From: a bacterium HR37
Lineage (GTDB): Bacteria; Desulfobacterota_D; UBA1144; Nemesobacterales; CSP1-2
DNA: 64,000 nt
Direction of reading: 5' to 3'
Assembly: GCA_002898375.1 (NCBI GenBank)
Contig: BEIN01000004.1
Coordinates: forward strand, 56,467 to 120,466
In this document: piece after piece, positions 18,280 through 25,959 of the stretch
How positions within the stretch are numbered: position 1 is the stretch's first letter
How the letters are laid out: the number at the start of each line of letters is the position of its first letter
The notes under the pieces: generated by a model
What the model saw: the letters and a program-made list of their open reading frames with translations, nothing else
Database searches by the model: none
What the model was told of the DNA's origin: nothing
Made by a program: the position numbers and the translations under genes

Positions 18280-19290
18280 CTACGCAAGAAGACATTCAAG
18301 TGCAATTGAAACGAGGGTTTCTCTTACCATCTCTCTTGAGGCCTTTGGAGGAAAGATCAGAATAGGTAGATCAATACCTTCTCTTTTTAACTCTTCTATT
18401 CCCTCCCTTCCTTCCTTTGGTGATCCGGCTATTGCAACGGAGTTAAGAAGTGTATCCGTCACACTCATAATGGCCTGTGATTTGTTTGCCTGTTTCCATG
18501 CTTCTAGTATGCTATCGGCTTCCTTTTTAAAACCGTATCTACAGAGTGTCTTGTAGTAAAAGGTTCCCATGCTTCCTATATAGTAGGCTATATGCTCTTT
18601 AACAATCTTCTTTGAGGTCTCTTCGTCTTTCCTTGAGATACAGACAGGAATGTATGGGGATACCGTTATTTCCTCAACCCTTCTCCCAACGGCTTCTGCT
18701 CCAGAGGCTATCTCTCTTATCGCATCTTTAAAGCCACTCCTTGGTATTAAGAAGGGGATCCAGCCATCGGCTACCTCCCCTGTAAGACGGAGGTTTTTGG
18801 GTCCTAAAGAGGCTATGTAGATTGGTATCTCTTTTCTTGGAGGGGTAAATTGAAGGCGAAAACCTTTAAGCTTAAATATATCTCCGCTGTAGTTTACCCT
18901 CTCTCCTTTAAGGATCATCCTTATGATTTCAACGTACTCTCTGGTTCTCTGAAGCGGTTTTTCAAATTTCAGACCATGCCAGTTCTCTATAACTGCAGGG
19001 CCGCTTGTTCCAAGTCCCAGTATCATTCTTCCATTTGATATCTCATCAAGTGTAGCAATGGCTTGAGCAATTGTGGCAGGTGTTCTACTAAATACAGAGA
19101 TCACCCCTGTGCCCAGTTTGATTTTTTCCGTGCTCAGGGCAAGAACTGAAAGCACAGAAAATGCATCTCTTCCCCACATCTCTGGAACCCATATGGAGTG
19201 GTAGCCAAGCTCTTCAGCAAGTCTTGCTATTGCTTGAAGCTCTCTTTTTGTTATATCGTTCCAGTATGGAGCTACGATTCCTATTTTCAT
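18280..19290 (-). CDS. LLM-class (luciferase-like) flavin/F420-dependent oxidoreductase
   Basis: The bacterial-luciferase TIM barrel is recognisable from MKIGIVAPYWNDITKRELQ, WVPEMWGRDAFSVLSVLA, KLGTGVISVFSRTPATIAQ and LDEISNGRMILGLGTSG to the IPIYIASLGPKNLRLTGEVA segment. This sequence type, with a GRDAFS region and NGRMILGLG, is usually annotated as F420-dependent, but FMN use cannot be excluded. Length is 336 aa. GGGGAG lies 7 nt before the ATG. It is a single leftward gene convergent with the sigma factor gene (18-nt gap) and has no visible partner, so the substrate is unknown. Confidence 0.88.
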   Translation of the reverse strand: MKIGIVAPYWNDITKRELQAIARLAEELGYHSIWVPEMWGRDAFSVLSVLALSTEKIKLGTGVISVFSRTPATIAQAIATLDEISNGRMILGLGTSGPAVIENWHGLKFEKPLQRTREYVEIIRMILKGERVNYSGDIFKLKGFRLQFTPPRKEIPIYIASLGPKNLRLTGEVADGWIPFLIPRSGFKDAIREIASGAEAVGRRVEEITVSPYIPVCISRKDEETSKKIVKEHIAYYIGSMGTFYYKTLCRYGFKKEADSILEAWKQANKSQAIMSVTDTLLNSVAIAGSPKEGREGIEELKREGIDLPILIFPPKASREMVRETLVSIALECLLA

Positions 19291-19568
19291 TGTTTTTCTC
19301 CCCTTGTGTGGCTAAATCTTTCATTTTCCTGCCTTTGATACCCCGGTGTTTCTACAGGCTTTCCTTGGTGGATTGTATCCAGTGTGCTTAAAAAGGTTTC
19401 TACCCGTATATAGCATGTATCCACAAGGATTGTAACCCGAATCTTTAGAACCATCAACACGATTTAACCTATCCACTGCAGGAGGGTTATATTTTCAAAA
19501 AGGTCGAGTGGTTTGCATTCAGGTACAATCTTTATATCTAACAGATAAGGTTTTTGGAGGTATAAGAG

Positions 19569-20531
19569 ATGAAAGGCTCTCTTTATGATGCGGCAATGAT
19601 TGCTTTAAGAGACTGTATGGCGGTAAAATCAGGGGAGAAGGTTTTAATAATAACTGATGAGCCCTTAAGGAAAATAGGTTATGTTCTATGGGAGTGTGCA
19701 AAGGAGTTGGGAACCGAAGCTATGCTTTTAGAAATAATTCCAAGGGATTCACACGGTCAGGAACCTCCACAGCCTGTTGGGGAACTTATGAGGCTAGTTG
19801 ATGTCATTCTTATTCCCACCTCTAAGTCGCTTAGCCATACTGAGTCAAGACGCAAAGCATCTAGCTGTGGTGTTAGAATTGCCACTTTGCCTGGAATTAC
19901 AGAAGACACTATGATAAGGACTCTAAATGCCGATTACCACAAGATTGCTCAAAGAAGTAGAAAGGTAGCCAGTATCTTAAAGAGCGGATCAAGGGTAAGA
20001 ATTACAACAGAAAGGGGTACAGATATTTCGTTGGTTATAGAAGGAAGAGAAGGGTATGCAGACACCGGGCTCAACCATAATCCAGGGGATTTTAGCAATC
20101 TTCCTGCGGGGGAGGGTTACATAGCTCCACTGGAAGGGAAATCCGAGGGGAAAGTTGTTATAGACGGATCAATGGCGGGTATTGGAAAGCTAGAGGAAGA
20201 GGTAATAGAGATAACGGTAAAGAATGGATTTGCTGTTGAGATAAAGGGGGGGGAAGCAGCAGATAAGCTTCTTTCCCTTATGAAGCCTTTTGGAAGACTT
20301 GCCTTTAATGTAGCTGAGCTTGGAATAGGTACAAACGATAAGGCTATAGTTACGGGTAATGTTCTGGAGGATGAAAAGGCCATGGGAACCATACACATAG
20401 CGTTTGGTGATAATAAAAGCATGGGAGGGACTGTAAGGGTTGCAAGCCATCTTGACGGTGTGGTTATGAACCCAACGGTATATGTTGATGATGTGCTTTT
20501 GTTGGATAACGGCAGGTTGCTTGTATCATAG
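19569..20531 (+). CDS. M29-family aminopeptidase (AmpS/PepS-like)
   Basis: Cytoplasmic metallo-aminopeptidases of family M29 use two metal ions. Here the probable metal ligands fall in NVAELGIGTN, VLEDEKAMGTIHIAFGDN (Glu and His) and VASHLDGVV (His, Asp), all in the last third of the protein, as in the family. The N-terminal domain (MKGSLYDAAMIALRDCMAV, then IPTSKSLSHTESRR) also fits. At 320 aa it is shorter than the classical ~400-residue enzymes, like a compact subgroup. TTTGGAGG ends 9 nt before the ATG. The next gene begins 29 nt downstream. Confidence 0.85.
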   Translation: MKGSLYDAAMIALRDCMAVKSGEKVLIITDEPLRKIGYVLWECAKELGTEAMLLEIIPRDSHGQEPPQPVGELMRLVDVILIPTSKSLSHTESRRKASSCGVRIATLPGITEDTMIRTLNADYHKIAQRSRKVASILKSGSRVRITTERGTDISLVIEGREGYADTGLNHNPGDFSNLPAGEGYIAPLEGKSEGKVVIDGSMAGIGKLEEEVIEITVKNGFAVEIKGGEAADKLLSLMKPFGRLAFNVAELGIGTNDKAIVTGNVLEDEKAMGTIHIAFGDNKSMGGTVRVASHLDGVVMNPTVYVDDVLLLDNGRLLVS

Positions 20532-20560
20532 AGGTCGGGATATGGTAAATTTAAGTTGTA

Positions 20561-22792
20561 ATGAAGACAGCAGATAGGTTTGTTTTCTTAAACCCTCCAG
20601 GGGCTGTAGAGGCAGTAGTTGTTCTTATTTTGCTTTTGATACTCATCTACAGTCTCTTAAAGCTCTTTAGGTATCAGTTATCTGGCTTCAAAAAGGCTGT
20701 ACTTGTTTTTCTTAACCTTTTGAGTTTTTTGTTTCTGCTTGTGATACTCTTTGATTTCGCCGTTGTAACAGAGATATACGAGGAAGAGAGACCACATATT
20801 GCTATTCTTCTTGATGGCTCATGGAGCATGAACCTTCCTGCGGATACAAGCGGTAACTCACGTGCCCACTACGTAAGGGATTTTTTTAAAAAACACCGGG
20901 ATTTCTTCTCAGAGCTGGGGAAGCAATCTACCCTAAGCTACTTTGTGTTTGATGAGGGGTTGCATCCTGTATCTCCTGAGCTGATGGACGAGTTTAAGCC
21001 ATACGGCAGGTGCACAGGTATTGCTAAAGCCCTTTTAGAACTGGAGAGAAGACCCGAAAGGATAGACTCAGTTATTCTTTTCTCAGATGGGGCAAGCAAT
21101 TGTGGTTCCTTATCTGAGGATAAGGATAGCTTGTTAAAAGGGGCATTTTACACAAAGGTAAATACTGTAGGCACTGTTTTGCTGGATGATATAAAAGATA
21201 TCTGGGTGGATGCTGTAAGGGTAAGTGATATAGCATTTGTTAGATACCCTCTCTCTTTAAACGTAGTTATCAGGTCAACTGGGATTGGTTCTATTACCGT
21301 TCCTGTAACCCTGAGTGAGGGTAACAGGGTATTGGCTGTTAAGTATGTGTCTTTGGGTTCTTCAAACCCCTTGGGGGTAGAGGTGGGTTTTGAGGTAAGA
21401 CCCGATTCCGTTGGAAGAAAGGTCTATACGGTTTCAGTCCCTGTTATTTCAGGTGAGCTTATAAAAGAGAACAACTCTAGCTCTTTTGTAGTAGAGGCTA
21501 TAATCGATAGGATTCGTGTTCTCCATATTGCTGGTAGCCCTTCATGGGATGTCAGATTTTTAAGGAGGGCTTTAAAAAGGAATCCCAGTGTTAACTTGGT
21601 TGCTTTTTTTATACTGAGGGAGGCAACAGATATTGTGTTTGCTTCTCAAAATGAACTAAGCCTTATTCCCTTTCCCGTTGATGAGATCTTTGATAAAGGG
21701 CTTAAGGATTTTGATGTTGTTATATTTCAAAACTTTGATTTTCGTCCTTACGGAATATACGGATACCATCTAAAGAAGCTAAGAGATTATGTTGCAAAAG
21801 ATGGAGGGGGATTTGTCCTTATCGGGGGTGATGGTGGTTTCTTTAGTGGGTATGAAACGGAGCCCGTTTCTGATTTGATTCCGGTTAGGGTTGATGGTTT
21901 ATTTCAGGAAAAGGTTACCAGAGATGGAAGTGGGGTAAGGCTTACCAAAATTGGTCGCAAACATCCGGTTACAAGGATTCTTGTAAACGAAGAAGAGAAC
22001 CAAAAGCACTGGGAGAGATTACCTTCACTTGATACGCTTACCAGGGTTGAAGGATTAAAGCCGGGTGCGTTATCGCTTGTAGAAACCCATAAGGGTGATC
22101 CAGTGCTTGTTTTAAGCAAGGTGGGGGCCGGCAAGGTTGCCACTTTCCTCTCTGATTCCTTGTGGAAGTGGAGTTTTGTACATGGGGGAGAGGGGGATCT
22201 CTATCCCTACTATGAGTCTTTGTGGAATAGGTTGCTTCTCTGGATGGTAGGTGATCCTTCCCTTAAGGATTTGAGGGTGAAAACCGATAGGGGAGTATAC
22301 AATCCCGGGGAGTCCGCAAAAATAGAGGTTTGGGAGCAGGTATACGATGAAGCTGATTCAAAACCGGTAGCGGATGTTACACGTCCAGATGGTTCCAGTC
22401 TTAAGGTAGAGCTTGGCAAAAGTGGTGAAGGAAGGTTTGAGTCTGAGGTAAAGGTTTACGGCTACGGAGTATACAGGGTAAGGGTGCAGGGAAATTCAGA
22501 GCCAGGTAGTGACAGGGTAGATGAAACCCTTTTCATTGTTAGCCCTCCTGTAAAGGAAATAAGAGGGCCAAATGCCGATATGGGTTTGCTCAGGGAAATA
22601 TCCAAAAAAACTGGTGGGCGATTTATAACTATTAAAGATAACCCTAAAGAACTGGGTATCAGCTTTAAACCAAAAAGGGTTATAACAGGTTCCAGGGAGG
22701 TAAGGATATGGGATAGCCCATGGGTCTTTATTTGCCTTGTTTTGCTTGTTTCCTCTGAGTGGGTACTCAGAAGGGTATGGGGATTAAAATAA
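20561..22792 (+). CDS. Membrane protein with VWA domain and glutamine-amidotransferase-like domain
   Basis: Two N-terminal membrane helices (about residues 16-36 and 46-68) precede a VWA domain with a MIDAS motif LLDGSWSM (D85, S87, S89) and FSDGAS. A beta-rich stretch follows (about 210-320). Next is a class I glutamine-amidotransferase-like fold (RVLHIAGSPSWDVRFLRRAL, GGFVLIGGDGGFFSG), with no catalytic Cys triad that I can see. The C-terminus has a beta domain and a final helix (about 722-738). This is the layout of BatA/BatB-like and DUF4159-type envelope proteins of unknown function. No stress-type Bat operon surrounds it, but a MoxR-like ATPase is encoded at 6228-8357. The family assignment is firm; the role is not. 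Confidence 0.85.
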   Translation: MKTADRFVFLNPPGAVEAVVVLILLLILIYSLLKLFRYQLSGFKKAVLVFLNLLSFLFLLVILFDFAVVTEIYEEERPHIAILLDGSWSMNLPADTSGNSRAHYVRDFFKKHRDFFSELGKQSTLSYFVFDEGLHPVSPELMDEFKPYGRCTGIAKALLELERRPERIDSVILFSDGASNCGSLSEDKDSLLKGAFYTKVNTVGTVLLDDIKDIWVDAVRVSDIAFVRYPLSLNVVIRSTGIGSITVPVTLSEGNRVLAVKYVSLGSSNPLGVEVGFEVRPDSVGRKVYTVSVPVISGELIKENNSSSFVVEAIIDRIRVLHIAGSPSWDVRFLRRALKRNPSVNLVAFFILREATDIVFASQNELSLIPFPVDEIFDKGLKDFDVVIFQNFDFRPYGIYGYHLKKLRDYVAKDGGGFVLIGGDGGFFSGYETEPVSDLIPVRVDGLFQEKVTRDGSGVRLTKIGRKHPVTRILVNEEENQKHWERLPSLDTLTRVEGLKPGALSLVETHKGDPVLVLSKVGAGKVATFLSDSLWKWSFVHGGEGDLYPYYESLWNRLLLWMVGDPSLKDLRVKTDRGVYNPGESAKIEVWEQVYDEADSKPVADVTRPDGSSLKVELGKSGEGRFESEVKVYGYGVYRVRVQGNSEPGSDRVDETLFIVSPPVKEIRGPNADMGLLREISKKTGGRFITIKDNPKELGISFKPKRVITGSREVRIWDSPWVFICLVLLVSSEWVLRRVWGLK

Positions 22793-22809
22793 CTCAAAAG
22801 GGGTTAGTT

Positions 22810-23577
22810 ATGATCCTTGCAATAGATGTTGGAAATACAAACATAATGTTTGGGGTTTTTAGACGGAAGGATATAATAGGCCACTGGAGGATTGGAACGG
22901 ATAAAACAAAGACATCAGATGAGTACGGTGTTCTTTTAAGAAAACTGGTTGAATTGGGTGGGGTTAATGTTAAATCCATAAGGGGGGCGATACTCTCCTG
23001 TGTGGTGCCACCTCTACTGGATGTTCTTGTAGCCACTTTAAAGTCTTATTTTGGTGTAAACCCAATTGTTGTTGAACCGGGAATAAGAACCGGTATGCCC
23101 ATACTCTATCATAATCCCAAGGAGGTAGGGGCAGATAGAATTGCAAATGCGGTGGCTGCTTTTAATGAATACAGAAGAAGCGTGGTAATCGTGGATTTTG
23201 GCACAGCCACAACGTTTGATTGTATCTCCGAGAAGGGAGAGTATCTGGGAGGTGTTATAGCTCCTGGGATAATGGTGTCTGCTGAGGCACTTTTTGAGGC
23301 GGCTTCTAAACTTCCCAAGGTTGAGATAACCATTCCAAGGGCTGTTATAGGCAAGACAACCGTTCACAGCATACAGTCCGGTATCATCTACGGGTATGCG
23401 GGTCTTGTGGATGGTATAGTGGAGAGAATAAGGAAGGAGATGGGAACGAACCCAAAGGTGATTGCAACGGGAGGACTTGCAAGGCTTGTTGCGCCTGAGA
23501 GCAAAACCATAGAGAAGGTGGATGAATTTCTCACATTAAAAGGGCTTAGGTTGATTTATGAGTGGAATGCGCAGTAG
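22810..23577 (+). CDS. coaX: Type III pantothenate kinase
   Basis: CoaX phosphorylates pantothenate, the first step of coenzyme A synthesis. The start is ATG 22810 (AAGGGG 7 nt upstream); an upstream in-frame codon at 22759 overlaps the previous gene and lacks a ribosome-binding site. The protein opens MILAIDVGNTNIMFGVF (phosphate 1 motif). It continues with NPKEVGADRIANAVAA and VVIVDFGTATTFDCI (phosphate 2), then GGVIAPGIMVSAEALF and VIATGGLA. At 255 aa it is typical of the type III family. It precedes and overlaps the phosphoesterase gene by 20 nt. Confidence 0.96.
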   Translation: MILAIDVGNTNIMFGVFRRKDIIGHWRIGTDKTKTSDEYGVLLRKLVELGGVNVKSIRGAILSCVVPPLLDVLVATLKSYFGVNPIVVEPGIRTGMPILYHNPKEVGADRIANAVAAFNEYRRSVVIVDFGTATTFDCISEKGEYLGGVIAPGIMVSAEALFEAASKLPKVEITIPRAVIGKTTVHSIQSGIIYGYAGLVDGIVERIRKEMGTNPKVIATGGLARLVAPESKTIEKVDEFLTLKGLRLIYEWNAQ

Positions 23578-23932
23578 CTTTGTTCTTAAGCGGCATAGAA
23601 CCAACAATCCACATTATGATTTGATATTTAATGTTGGGTCTGGTTTTAAAGCCTGGATTTTCCCCAATCGTTTGCCTTCAATCAGCGGGGAGAGGGCGCT
23701 GGCTATAGAGAGTGAGGGGGCTATAGATGTTTCAGAGACAGAGGTCAGGGATGAGTATGGAATCGGGGACACAGAGGTCATCGATATGGGGGACTGTTAT
23801 ATAAATGGGATCAAGGAATCAAAGATAGAGTTTGAGGCAAATGGCAATTTACTAGAAGGAAGCTTTATCTTTCTTGTCCCCGGCTGGGGAAGGTTCAGCA
23901 AGAAGAGGCAGTGGGTTCTTATTAAACGATAA
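23558..23932 (+). CDS. Stand-alone LigD-type 3'-phosphoesterase domain protein
   Basis: The protein matches the phosphoesterase (PE) module of bacterial DNA ligase D. It has FVLKRHRTNNPHYDL with H13, H19 and D21 where the PE domain has its metal and catalytic His/His/Asp, then WIFPNRLPS, GERALAIESE, EYGIGDTEVIDMG and a C-terminal W-V-L-I-K-R. In LigD, PE trims 3'-phosphates and ribonucleotides during non-homologous end joining; small stand-alone PE proteins also exist in bacteria and archaea. Here there is no ligase or polymerase domain and no Ku gene nearby. The start ATG overlaps coaX by 20 nt; a second ATG 9 nt later is possible. Confidence 0.8.
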   Translation: MSGMRSSFVLKRHRTNNPHYDLIFNVGSGFKAWIFPNRLPSISGERALAIESEGAIDVSETEVRDEYGIGDTEVIDMGDCYINGIKESKIEFEANGNLLEGSFIFLVPGWGRFSKKRQWVLIKR

Positions 23933-23981
23933 TCTTGCCTCTCTTTGTCAATAATGATAACCTGTTAGAAAGGAGACTCCA

Positions 23982-25613
23982 ATGGCAAGGTTTGGGGAAG
24001 GGTATTGCTGGACGATAAGGGATGACCCATCTGTTTGTCCTTATATAAAGCCTGAAGAGGGGCATCTTTTAAGCGACATAGAGAACCGTATTAGGGAAAA
24101 GTGTATTGATTGTCCAGAGCTTAGAAAAGACTTAAAGGAGCTTGCAAACAGTAGAGACCCCGTTTTCGAGGTATTTGTGGTGCTGCTTGATGAAATGTTA
24201 AGTAGGGAGCAGAGGTTTAGCAGTTTTATTAAATCTGCTGAGATTAAAGAAGAGATATTTGACGTTTTGGTTAAACTCTCTTCTTCCCTTAAACCTGTGC
24301 TTGACAGGGATGAGATTCTCTACAAGGCCCTTGTGGCATTTACTGCGGGTGGGGGACTGGGGTTTAACAGGGCATTTGCTCTTCTTGCAGCCAATGGTAG
24401 ATTGAAGGGGTATTTTGCTTTAGGCCCTCTAAGCCCTGAGGAGGCTGTATCTATCTGGAACGGTATAAATGAGAAGAACCTAACCGTAAGGGATCTCCTT
24501 AAGTTTTCTCCATATGTTTTTTACAAGGAAAGGGAAAAGTTTAAAGACATTCTTGAGGTAATGGACTTTGATATAGAGGATGAACCTTTTAAGAGGCTCT
24601 TTAAAACCGGCACGGCCATTGTTGTTGGCCCTGATGACGATATCTCTCCTGTACTTAGGGCTTTTTACAAGGATGTACCTTTTTGTGCGGTTCCGCTTTT
24701 CTCTCACCGTGGACGCCCTTTGGGGGCTGTGCTTCTTGACAATTTTCTTACAGGAAGGGAGGTATCGCATGATGAGATAAAGGCTATGGAGATATTTGCA
24801 ACCGAGGTTTCCATTGCCCTTGAGAGGGCACTTACATATGAAGAGCTTGAGGAAAAGATAGGGATTCTTGAAGAAGCAAACACAAGACTTAGGGAGAATC
24901 AAGAGCTTATAATGAAGCTAAGGTCAGAGGCTGTGATCGGGGAGATGGTACTTCAGCTGATACACTCCTTTAAGAACCCTGTGGTAGCAATTGCAGGGCT
25001 TGCAAGGGTTCTTAAAAAGAAGATCCAGCCAAATAGTGGTCTGTCAAAGTATATAGATGCCATTCTTCAGGAGGCTATAAAGCTTGAGAACACCCTAAGA
25101 GATTTTGTGGGCTTTGTTAAGACAAAGTACATATCGGAAAAATCCCATATAGATGTAACAAGGGTTATTGAGCTTCTTTGTCAGGAAAAAAGGGAAAAGG
25201 CAAAGCTCCAAGGTGTTGAGATTCGGCTTAACCTTGCCAAGAACCTCCCACTGGTTCTGGGAAATCACTATCAACTCTACACGTGTATAGAGAATTTGGT
25301 CAATAACTCCATTGAGGCTATGCCTAAGGGGGGAAAGCTGTTTATAGAGTCAGGTGTTCAGAACGGTTTTATATGGATAAGTATAAGAGACACAGGCCCT
25401 GGTATTCCTGAGGATGTAATGAAAAACCTTTTTAAGCCTTTTTTTACAACAAAAAATATAGGGAGTGGGCTAGGTCTTTACACATCAAAGGAAATAATCG
25501 AGAAGATGGGAGGAAATATAGAGGTTTCTTGTGAGAGGGGAAAGGGATGCAAGGTTACAGTAAGCCTACCCTATGTGAAGGGTAAAGAAGATGAGGAAAA
25601 TACTGATAGTTGA
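23982..25613 (+). CDS. Sensor histidine kinase with Cys-rich N-terminus and GAF domain
   Basis: A soluble-looking kinase of 543 aa. The N-terminus has four cysteines (C9, C19, C41, C44; the last pair CIDC) in a pattern that could bind a metal or an iron-sulfur cluster. A GAF-like domain (about 90-285) follows, then a coiled-coil (about 285-315) and a HisKA-type dimerisation helix with the phospho-accepting H328 in QLIHSFKNPVVAIAGL. The HATPase domain shows NLVNNSIEAMPKGGKL (N box), IRDTGPGIPE (G1), FKPFFTTKNIGSGLGLY and a Gly-rich end. No membrane helix is seen, so the signal is cytoplasmic. It overlaps the response regulator by 23 nt. Confidence 0.92.
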   Translation: MARFGEGYCWTIRDDPSVCPYIKPEEGHLLSDIENRIREKCIDCPELRKDLKELANSRDPVFEVFVVLLDEMLSREQRFSSFIKSAEIKEEIFDVLVKLSSSLKPVLDRDEILYKALVAFTAGGGLGFNRAFALLAANGRLKGYFALGPLSPEEAVSIWNGINEKNLTVRDLLKFSPYVFYKEREKFKDILEVMDFDIEDEPFKRLFKTGTAIVVGPDDDISPVLRAFYKDVPFCAVPLFSHRGRPLGAVLLDNFLTGREVSHDEIKAMEIFATEVSIALERALTYEELEEKIGILEEANTRLRENQELIMKLRSEAVIGEMVLQLIHSFKNPVVAIAGLARVLKKKIQPNSGLSKYIDAILQEAIKLENTLRDFVGFVKTKYISEKSHIDVTRVIELLCQEKREKAKLQGVEIRLNLAKNLPLVLGNHYQLYTCIENLVNNSIEAMPKGGKLFIESGVQNGFIWISIRDTGPGIPEDVMKNLFKPFFTTKNIGSGLGLYTSKEIIEKMGGNIEVSCERGKGCKVTVSLPYVKGKEDEENTDS

Positions 25614-25959
25614 TGACGAACCAAACGTAAGGCTTGTTTACAAGGAGGTCTTAAGTGAGAAGGGGTATGAGGTCTTAGAGGCTGAGTCTTCACGAGAGAC
25701 CTTTGACATACTTAACCGTGAGTCTATAGACCTTCTGGTGCTCGATATAAAGCTAAGGTACGAAAGTGGCCTCGATATACTTCAGAGGGTTTCAAAGCAG
25801 TTTCCACAAATCCCCGTTGTTCTCTGCTCTGCATATATCTCCTTCCAGAATGACTACACCTCCTGGCTTGCTGACAGCTATATTGTAAAATCCAGTGATC
25901 CTGAGGATCTGTTAAAAGAGATAGAAAAAATTCTAGAAAAGAGGGGAAAGGGTTTATGA
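25591..25959 (+). CDS. Single-domain response regulator
   Basis: This 122-aa receiver domain has no output domain. The acidic pair is D8/D9 in ILIVDDEP, the phosphorylatable aspartate is D52 in LLVLDIKL, the signalling Ser is S80 in VVLCSAY and the conserved Lys is K100 in YIVKSSDP. It overlaps the kinase gene upstream by 23 nt and the nucleotidyltransferase gene downstream by 4 nt, so all three are coupled. The cognate kinase is almost certainly the neighbour. Its target could be a protein partner, perhaps the adjacent sugar-nucleotide enzyme or a sigma-54 activator. Confidence 0.92.
   Translation: MRKILIVDDEPNVRLVYKEVLSEKGYEVLEAESSRETFDILNRESIDLLVLDIKLRYESGLDILQRVSKQFPQIPVVLCSAYISFQNDYTSWLADSYIVKSSDPEDLLKEIEKILEKRGKGL

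Noticed and set aside
19291..19568. 278-nt gap between the LLM oxidoreductase and the aminopeptidase
   Set aside because: It contains no ORF with an SD and no convincing promoter beyond the TTTGGAGG ribosome-binding site at its end.
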